NCBI GenBank assembly: GCA_024279045.1
Contig: JAJRRZ010000089.1
Span: forward strand, 1 to 12,623
Direction of reading: 5' to 3'
DNA length: 12,623 bases
From: Alphaproteobacteria bacterium
GTDB taxonomy: Bacteria > Pseudomonadota > Alphaproteobacteria > Rhizobiales > Aestuariivirgaceae
The notes under the pieces are model-generated. The model saw only the letters and a program-made list of their open reading frames with translations. It searched no databases and was not told the DNA's origin. Of the stretch, positions 7,779-12,623 are shown in pieces (within the stretch, counting starts at the first letter, position 1; every line of letters begins with the position of its first letter). Position numbers and translations under genes: made by a program.

Positions 7779-8954
7779 TCAGCCTTTCCTGTCCTGCATG
7801 GTTTCGCCTGCCTTGCCCGCCGCGTCATCAGCCCGTGCCGTCAACACCATGTCGTCGCGGTGGATCAGCGCGCTGCGTGCCGGATAGCCCAGTATGGCCT
7901 CGATCTCTTCCGTGCGGCGGCCCTTGATGCGCTTGACATCGGCGCTGTCATACATTGCCAGCCCGCGTGCCAGCTCGTGCCCGCGTTCATCGAGCACCCG
8001 CACCGCATCGCCGCGCTGGAAGTCACCCTGCACGCGCACCACCCCCACCGGCAGCAGCGAACGGTTCTGCGCCAATGCCCGGGCCGCGCCATCGTCCACC
8101 ACCACCGCGCCACCGCGCGACAGGGCCCCGGCGATCCAGCGCTTGCGTGCCGCCAGCGCACCGCGCCGCGCAGCAAACCACGTGCACCGTTCACCGTCAA
8201 GAATGCGCTGCAGGGGGTGTGTGGCGTGGCCATCGGCTATTACCATGTGCGCGCCCGCCGCGGTGGCGATGCGCGCCGCTTCCAGCTTTGTGCGCATGCC
8301 GCCGGAGCCGACCGGGGTTGCCGCCTCGCCGGCCATGGCCAGAATGTCCGGCGTGATTTCCTTCACCAGCGGAATGTGCCGCGCGCCGGGCTGGCCGGGT
8401 GGGGCGGTATACAGGCCGTCCACGTCGGAGAGCAGCACCAGGCAGTCCGCCTGCATCATGGAGGCTACCCGCGCCGCCAGCCGGTCGTTGTCGCCGTAGC
8501 GGATCTCGTCGGTGGCGACGGTGTCGTTTTCGTTGATCACCGGCACGGCGCGATGCTTCAGCAGCGTGTGCAGCGTGGCCCGTGCATTCAGGTAGCGGCG
8601 GCGCTCTTCCGTGTCGGTGAGGGTCAGCAGCACCTGTGCCGCCACCATGCCATGCGCGCCCAGCGCATCGGCCCAGGCCCGCGCCAGGGCAATCTGCCCC
8701 ACCGCCGCTGCCGCCTGGCTCTCCTCCAGCTTGCGCTGGCGCTTGTTCAACGGCACGCCGAGCCGTCGCGCGCCCAGCGCCACCGCACCGGAGGACACCA
8801 CCAGCACATCCGCGCCGCGCCGGTGCAGTGTTGCCAGATCGTCGGCCAGCGATTGCAGCCACGGCTGGTTCAGCTTGCCGCTGGTACTGTCAACCAGCAG
8901 CGCGGAGCCCACCTTGACCACCACCCGGCGCGCCTGTTGCAGCGCATTGTGCAT
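7779..8954 (-). CDS. proB: Glutamate 5-kinase with C-terminal PUA domain
   Basis: Cytoplasmic kinase that phosphorylates L-glutamate with ATP to glutamate 5-phosphate, the committed and normally proline-inhibited step of proline synthesis. The amino-acid-kinase domain shows RRVVVKVGSALLVD (residues 9-22), VVSSGAVALGARRLG, QAAAAVGQIALARAWADAL, VINENDTVATDEIRYGDND (about 141-159) and LLSDVDGLYT. The C-terminal ~110 residues fit the PUA domain. The frame stays open upstream to 9119, overlapping obgE, but that stretch is Pro/Arg-rich and unlike ProB. I chose ATG 8954 (391 aa) because a GGA sits eight bases upstream; ATG 8963 (394 aa) is the alternative, with no visible Shine-Dalgarno. It lies about 70 bases after obgE and 3 bases before proA, in the order common for alphaproteobacteria. 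Confidence 0.95.
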   Translation of the reverse strand: MHNALQQARRVVVKVGSALLVDSTSGKLNQPWLQSLADDLATLHRRGADVLVVSSGAVALGARRLGVPLNKRQRKLEESQAAAAVGQIALARAWADALGAHGMVAAQVLLTLTDTEERRRYLNARATLHTLLKHRAVPVINENDTVATDEIRYGDNDRLAARVASMMQADCLVLLSDVDGLYTAPPGQPGARHIPLVKEITPDILAMAGEAATPVGSGGMRTKLEAARIATAAGAHMVIADGHATHPLQRILDGERCTWFAARRGALAARKRWIAGALSRGGAVVVDDGAARALAQNRSLLPVGVVRVQGDFQRGDAVRVLDERGHELARGLAMYDSADVKRIKGRRTEEIEAILGYPARSALIHRDDMVLTARADDAAGKAGETMQDRKG

Positions 8955-9024
8955 GTTTCGCATCCGTTGTTGGGTTTCGTGCCGAGGGGTGTGCCGGTTT
9001 CGCGGTGATGTCAAGCGGTGGCGG

Positions 9025-10140
9025 TCAATTCTGCTCCAGCGCCAGGTCGGATTCAGGCCGGTCGGATTCCGGCAGGCCGGATTCCGGCAGATCGGACAGT
9101 GCGGCCACCTCGCGGGCATAGCGACGCTCCTGCCAGTCGTGCCCGCGCTGTTGCCCGATGAGCTGATACAGTCGCCCCATCGCCTGCCGCGTGCCCTCGC
9201 CGGTGGCCGCGGAGAGCAACAGCGGCTGCACGCCGGTGCGCTCGGCGAAATCCTCCGCCACCATCTGCCGCGTTTCCTCGTCGATCAGGTCGATCTTGCC
9301 CAGCGCCACCAGTTCCGGCTTGTTGGCCAGCGCGCCGCCACCGTAGCTTTCCAGCTCCTTGCGCACCGTGCGCCAGGCCTCGACCGGATCTTCATGCGTG
9401 ATGTCGATGAGATGCAGCAGCACACCGGCGCGCTCCACATGGCCGAGGAAGCGATCCCCCAGTCCGCGGCCCTCGTGCGCGCCTTCGATCAGCCCCGGAA
9501 TGTCGGCCAGCACGAAGCTCTCTCCCGGCCCCATGCGCACCACGCCCAGCGTCGGATGCAGCGTCGTGAAGGGATAATCCCCCACCTTCGGCTTCGCCGC
9601 CGAAACGGCGGACAGCAACGTCGACTTGCCCGCGTTTGGCAGGCCGACAAGCCCGGCATCGGCCATCAGCTTCAGCCGCAGCCAGATCCAGCGCTCCTCG
9701 CCCGGCTGGCCGGGGTTGGCATGGCGCGGCGCCTGGTTGGTGGACGACTTGAACCGCGCATTGCCGAAGCCGCCGTTGCCGCCCTTCAGCAGGAGCACCT
9801 TCTGTCCCGGCTCGGTGAGGTCAGCCAGCACGGTTGTCTTGTCCTCGTCGAGGATCTGCGTACCCACCGGCAGCTTCAGCACCACGTCCCCACCCTTCTG
9901 GCCGGTGCGGTTCCTGCCCATGCCGTGCATGCCCTTGCCGGCCTTGAAGTGCTGGCGGTAGCGGTAGTCGATCAGCGTGTTCAGCCCGTCCACCGCCTCG
10001 GCCCACACGTCGCCACCGCGGCCACCGTCGCCACCGTCCGGGCCACCCATTTCCACGTATTTTTCTCGCCGGAAGCTGACGCAACCGGCCCCGCCATCGC
10101 CGGAGCGGATGTAGATCTTTGCCTGATCGAGAAATTTCAT
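9025..10140 (-). CDS. obgE: Obg-family ribosome-associated GTPase (ObgE/CgtA)
   Basis: Essential GTPase of late 50S ribosome assembly, linked to growth and (p)ppGpp signalling. The N-terminal Obg fold (1-159) has its glycine-rich signature: DGGAGC (15-20), GGPDGGDGGRGGDVW (32-46), GKGMHGMGRNRTGQKGGD (68-85) and KGGNGGFGNARF. The G domain follows, with G1 GLPNAGKS (166-173), switch FTTLHPTLG, G3 DIPG (213-216) and G5 SAATGEG (310-316). G4 reads GKID (281-284) instead of NKxD. The C-terminal OCT domain of Bacillus-type Obg is absent, as usual in alphaproteobacteria; instead the tail carries three five-residue PES repeats (about 351-364). The start at 10140 fits the conserved MKFLDQAKI beginning and has a weak GGGATGA upstream. 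It probably heads the obgE-proB-proA transcript. The usual rplU-rpmA neighbours are not here. Confidence 0.97.
   Translation of the reverse strand: MKFLDQAKIYIRSGDGGAGCVSFRREKYVEMGGPDGGDGGRGGDVWAEAVDGLNTLIDYRYRQHFKAGKGMHGMGRNRTGQKGGDVVLKLPVGTQILDEDKTTVLADLTEPGQKVLLLKGGNGGFGNARFKSSTNQAPRHANPGQPGEERWIWLRLKLMADAGLVGLPNAGKSTLLSAVSAAKPKVGDYPFTTLHPTLGVVRMGPGESFVLADIPGLIEGAHEGRGLGDRFLGHVERAGVLLHLIDITHEDPVEAWRTVRKELESYGGGALANKPELVALGKIDLIDEETRQMVAEDFAERTGVQPLLLSAATGEGTRQAMGRLYQLIGQQRGHDWQERRYAREVAALSDLPESGLPESDRPESDLALEQN
9046..9090. repeat. Three tandem 15-bp units in the 3' end of obgE
   Basis: Consecutive units GTCGGATTCAGGCCG (9046-9060), GTCGGATTCCGGCAG (9061-9075) and GCCGGATTCCGGCAG (9076-9090) differ by a few bases; a truncated fourth follows (ATCGGACAG, 9091-9099). 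Being 15 bp, they keep the obgE frame and encode repeated (L/R)PES(D/G) near the C-terminus, where copy number could vary without harming the GTPase domain. Confidence 0.8.
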
Positions 10141-10179
10141 TGTTCATCCCGCCGCTTGCAGGCATGCCGTACCCTGCCG

Positions 10180-10208
10180 GTATCCACAGATAAGCACCGC
10201 GAGAGCAA
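10180..10208 (-). promoter_or_regulatory. Weak candidate promoter upstream of obgE
   Basis: On the minus strand TTGCTC (10203-10208) and GGATAC (10180-10185) are spaced by 17 bases, about 40 bases before the obgE start. Both boxes deviate from consensus, and the -35 overlaps the T-tract of the preceding terminator. Because that terminator should stop transcription from the upstream gene, obgE needs a promoter in this short gap; this is the best match seen, but weak. Confidence 0.25.
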
Positions 10209-10239
10209 AAATAAAGGGCGACCCGACGGGCCACCCCTT
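10206..10239 (-). terminator. Intrinsic terminator after the EAL-domain gene
   Basis: Read on the minus strand, AAGGG (10235-10239) pairs with CCCTT (10214-10218). Inside that arm pair GGCCC pairs with GGGTC (one G-U pair) around a GTC loop, with a small asymmetric internal loop between the two stems. The hairpin is followed directly by TATTTTT (10207-10213). It starts about 25 bases after the stop codon of the EAL gene and precedes obgE. Confidence 0.7.
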
Positions 10240-10240
10240 G

Positions 10241-10265
10241 CCATGCCTACTGCATGGGCGTTTTT
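10241..10265 (+). terminator. Possible + strand hairpin/T-tract beside the main terminator
   Basis: CCATGC (10241-10246) pairs with GCATGG (10252-10257) around a 5-base loop. On the + strand GCG then TTTTT (10261-10265) follow, giving a terminator-like shape for antisense transcription coming through obgE. On the minus strand it would be an extra hairpin just before the EAL-gene terminator. The stem is short and no + strand gene ends here. Confidence 0.3.
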
Positions 10266-12466
10266 CACCCTCCCAGGCTGGAACGTGTCTCTTCCGCACC
10301 GGCAGCGGCGGCACCCTTGCCGCTTTCATCGTGCTCGCCATGTGCGCCACGTTCGCTACGTTCGCCATGTGCGCCATGCATCTGCATCAGCATCTCGCGC
10401 AGGCGCCGCAAATCATCCTCCAGCTCCTGCATTGCCTGCCGCAACGGCGATGCCCCATCCACCTCGCCCGGTACGGCTTCCTCGGCATCGGCGGACATCG
10501 TCGTTTCTCCGGTATTGTCAGATTCACCGGCTGTGGCGGATTTCTCGATTGCGGCTGGCTCCTCAACCGGGGCCAACTCCTCGCGAACAGGGGCTGCCGG
10601 CTGCCGCTGCGCCTGTTGCGAGGCTTGCGGCCTTGGCGGCTCCGGCATTGCCGCTCCCATGTCCGGGGTGGCGGCGCTCCCTTGTTCGGCGCCGTCGCCG
10701 GCATGCATCCGCCGCTGCGGTGTGCGCAGCACATCCGCCTCTGCCTCTCCGGCATCCTTGCCGTTTTCCTCGCTCCCACCGCAACAGGCCGAATCCGGCA
10801 CCTGCCACATACCTTCGTCGCCCGGTGTGCCGAACAGGTAACCCTGCAGGGCATCCACGCCCCATTCGCGCAGCAGGGCGGCATCCTGCTCGTTCTCCAC
10901 CCATTCGGCCACCAGCTCGATATCGATTTTCCGCGCCAGCTCGATGAGCGAGCGCACGAAATGCTGGTTCTGCGCGTTTTCGCTCAGGTTTTCGCAGAAG
11001 GCGCCATCCAGCTTGACAATGTCGAAGTGGAAATCCCGCAGATTGCGGAACGAGGTGTAGCCCGCGCCGAAATCATCCAGCGCCACGCGGCAGCCCAGCG
11101 CGTGCAGACTGTCGATGAAGGCGTTCACCCGCTCGGTGTTGCTCAACATGGCCGACTCGGTGATTTCCACGATCAGCCTGCCGTGCACCAGCTCCTTGTG
11201 GTCGCACAAGTGGGCCAGGAATTCCTCGCCGGACAATACCGTCATGGCGGAAATGTTGATGGCCAGGCAACCTTCCGGCTGCTGGCGCATGGCGGCCAGC
11301 GCCAGATTAAGCACTTCCATGTCCAGCAGGCGAATGACGCCCAGTTCCTCCGCCACCGGCACCAGGTGTCCCGCCGGTTTCAATTCCTTGCCCTCGCGCA
11401 CGCGCAGCAACGCCTCGTGGCACATCACGGTCTGGCCATCGGCCCTGACGATGGGCTGGAAGGCCAGCGTGAAGCGCTTCTGCCGCAACATGTCGAACAA
11501 CTCGTTGGCGAAGCGCGCCTTTATCGCCCGGCGTGATACCTTGTTCGCCGCCGTCTTGAATACCACCGCGCTGCTGCTGGGGCTTTCCTCCGCTTCCGCC
11601 AAGGCATCCTCGGCGCAGGAAATGGCCTCCGTAACCGTACGCGCCTGTTGCGGCAGCAGCGCCGCGCCAATGCTCAGCAACGGCCACACAGGGGCGCTGT
11701 CGGTTTCCACCGGCTCGGTCATCGGTGCGTTCAGAAAGCGCTGCATGGCCGGGTCAAGGTCATCCTCCATGCAGTCGTGCAGCAACAGGGCCACGCGATT
11801 TTCGCTGTAGCGGGCAATGACATCCCCCGCGCGCAGCACGCGGTTGAGCCGCCGCGCCATTTCCGCATAGGCCGCATCCGCCGCCTTGAACCCGTAGGCA
11901 TCGAAGATGATGGAATAGTTGCGCAGCGACACCAGCAGCACCGCCGCGTGCTGGCGGCGCTCCTCGGCGGTGCGCAGGAAATGCTCCAACCGCTTGAAGA
12001 AATAGCTGCGGCAGAACAGCCCCGACGACGGATCCATCTCCGGCACGCCGGGAATGGCGCAATTGCTCTCGTTGCCACAGGCCGCCGGCGTGATGGAGCC
12101 GAACACATGCGCCGGGTTGCCCTTGGCGTCGGGTAGCCAGAAGCCACGCTCCATCACCATGAACCCCCGCCCTTCGCCGCGCCCCTGCGGCATCATCCGC
12201 CAGGTGGTTGCATAATGGCGCTCACCGCGCTGTGCTGCATTGAAGATGGCCTCGCGACGCAGCTCCACGTGGGCGGAATCCACCAACAACATCATCGCTG
12301 GATGGGTGGAAATGTCCGTTTGCGGCCCCACGCCCAGCACCTCGTGCGCGTCATTGCTCCAGTGCAGGCGGTCGCTGTTCAGATCCCAGTGAAAGATGGC
12401 CCCTCGCGTGGTTGCCGCACCGGTGTCGGCAACCGGCAGGTGTGCACCCTGCTGCATCATACCCAT
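10265..12466 (-). CDS. PAS / degenerate GGDEF / EAL cyclic-di-GMP phosphodiesterase (733 aa)
   Basis: Predicted cytoplasmic phosphodiesterase hydrolysing cyclic di-GMP, the second messenger of motile-sessile switching. A PAS-like sensor region (about 22-128; FHWDLNSDRLHWSNDAHEVLG) is followed by a GGDEF-fold region (about 142-310) whose active site reads SENRV (221-225), so it cannot be a cyclase. The EAL domain (about 311-560) keeps the catalytic set: EALLR (E351), INIS (N404), EITE (E434), DDFG (D464, D465), KLDG (K485), AEWVE (E521, E524) and QGY (Q541). The W in AEWVE replaces the usual Gly. Residues 565-733 are Pro/Ala/Glu-rich and likely disordered, with an amphipathic helix at about 675-697 and a His/Gly/Glu-rich end. 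No membrane segment is seen. A start at 12466 gives the longest form; a G-run ending seven bases before ATG 12460 favours M3 (731 aa). Confidence 0.93.
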   Translation of the reverse strand: MGMMQQGAHLPVADTGAATTRGAIFHWDLNSDRLHWSNDAHEVLGVGPQTDISTHPAMMLLVDSAHVELRREAIFNAAQRGERHYATTWRMMPQGRGEGRGFMVMERGFWLPDAKGNPAHVFGSITPAACGNESNCAIPGVPEMDPSSGLFCRSYFFKRLEHFLRTAEERRQHAAVLLVSLRNYSIIFDAYGFKAADAAYAEMARRLNRVLRAGDVIARYSENRVALLLHDCMEDDLDPAMQRFLNAPMTEPVETDSAPVWPLLSIGAALLPQQARTVTEAISCAEDALAEAEESPSSSAVVFKTAANKVSRRAIKARFANELFDMLRQKRFTLAFQPIVRADGQTVMCHEALLRVREGKELKPAGHLVPVAEELGVIRLLDMEVLNLALAAMRQQPEGCLAINISAMTVLSGEEFLAHLCDHKELVHGRLIVEITESAMLSNTERVNAFIDSLHALGCRVALDDFGAGYTSFRNLRDFHFDIVKLDGAFCENLSENAQNQHFVRSLIELARKIDIELVAEWVENEQDAALLREWGVDALQGYLFGTPGDEGMWQVPDSACCGGSEENGKDAGEAEADVLRTPQRRMHAGDGAEQGSAATPDMGAAMPEPPRPQASQQAQRQPAAPVREELAPVEEPAAIEKSATAGESDNTGETTMSADAEEAVPGEVDGASPLRQAMQELEDDLRRLREMLMQMHGAHGERSERGAHGEHDESGKGAAAAGAEETRSSLGG
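10335..10376. repeat. Direct repeats in the tail of the EAL-protein gene
   Basis: TCGCCATGTGCGCCA occurs identically at 10335-10349 and 10362-10376; between them the 8-bp ACGTTCGC occurs at 10349-10356 and 10358-10365. The array is in frame on the minus strand and encodes the low-complexity His/Gly/Glu tail HGAHGERSERGAHGEH. It looks like recent duplication inside a disordered tail. Confidence 0.7.
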
Positions 12467-12536
12467 GCCCCCATTCGCTTCTTGCGTGGTGCGTCCTTAG
12501 GGTCTGGTCTCAATACCTGAGCACTCCCCATGTGCA

Positions 12537-12623
12537 TTTTGGCTTCATATCAGACGGTTTTTCGTTCTTGCCAATAGCTCCACTATTGCCTGCGAACGAA
12601 AAACCGCTGCTATTTTGCCAAAA
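12537..12623. repeat. Concentric inverted repeats forming one ~87-bp imperfect palindrome (reaches window edge)
   Basis: Three perfect arm pairs share a centre near 12580: TTTTGGC (12537-12543) with GCCAAAA (12617-12623), CGGTTTTTCGTTC (12555-12567) with GAACGAAAAACCG (12594-12606), and CAATAG (12572-12577) with CTATTG (12583-12588) around the loop CTCCA. The spacers between outer and middle arms (12544-12554 and 12607-12616) also match partly. The region is visibly AT-richer than all genes nearby. It lies about 70 bases upstream of the EAL gene. Candidates are a MITE/foldback element, a REP-type repeat, a strong transcript hairpin or a regulatory palindrome. Its right end is not visible. Confidence 0.85.
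12546..12574 (-). promoter_or_regulatory. Candidate promoter of the EAL-domain gene inside the palindrome
   Basis: On the minus strand TTGGCA (12569-12574, five of six consensus bases) and GATATG (12546-12551, poor) are 17 bases apart, giving a leader of about 73 bases. The -35 box lies within the inner arms of the large inverted repeat, so any protein or structure using that palindrome would affect expression. Weak because of the -10. Confidence 0.3.

Noticed and set aside
8955..9119. Upstream extension of proB to an ATG at 9119.
   Set aside because: The extra residues are Pro/Arg-rich, overlap the end of obgE and precede the normal ProB N-terminus; internal ATGs at 8963 and 8954 fit the family.
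8611..10947. A 778-codon + strand open frame across proB, obgE and the EAL gene tail.
   Set aside because: It crosses three well-supported minus-strand genes, a promoter region and a terminator, and its translation is Arg/Pro/Ala/His-rich without any domain.
12501..12518. Definite insertion-sequence end at GGGTCTGGTCTCAATACC.
   Set aside because: Only one end is visible and no transposase sequence is present, so it is kept as part of a hypothesis and not as a feature.

Overview
The window looks like chromosome from a GC-rich proteobacterium, most likely an alphaproteobacterium. The reasons are the strong G/C third-position bias, the compact obgE-proB-proA block, an Obg protein that ends soon after its GTPase domain, and a DUF58/BatA-DUF4159/large membrane protein cluster of the kind found beside moxR genes in that class. 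This placement is inferred from gene content; no rRNA or other marker is present. No phage genes, CRISPR array, tRNA or intact insertion sequence was seen.

Left part (1-5816, + strand): three consecutive genes of a MoxR-associated, Bat-like cell-envelope cluster. They are the C-terminal part of a DUF58 protein (cut by the window edge), a 995-residue BatA-domain/DUF4159 membrane protein overlapping it by ATGA, and a 724-residue membrane protein with a VWA-like and a glutamine-amidotransferase-like region. The AAA+ ATPase expected to work with them would lie upstream, outside the window. Next comes a short + strand unit (5884-6355): a credible sigma-70-type promoter, a perfect 12-bp palindrome in the predicted leader, and a small secreted protein with three cysteines that I cannot assign to a family.

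Middle part (6474-10140, - strand, convergent with the above): obgE-proB-proA. This encodes the ribosome-associated GTPase Obg and the first two enzymes of proline synthesis from glutamate, tightly spaced and probably one transcript.

Right part (10265-12466, - strand): a PAS / degenerate GGDEF / EAL protein, predicted to be a cyclic-di-GMP phosphodiesterase with a long disordered tail. It is followed by a good intrinsic terminator that separates it from obgE. The last ~90 bases, upstream of this gene and visibly AT-richer than the rest, form a set of concentric inverted repeats (12537-12623) running off the window edge. This is the most unexplained non-coding structure here and may be a foldback/MITE-like element or a regulatory palindrome.

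Most of the window is ordinary core genome. The items most worth a second look are the terminal concentric palindrome, the orphan secreted protein with its palindromic leader, and the internal signal-peptide-like segment in the DUF4159 protein.
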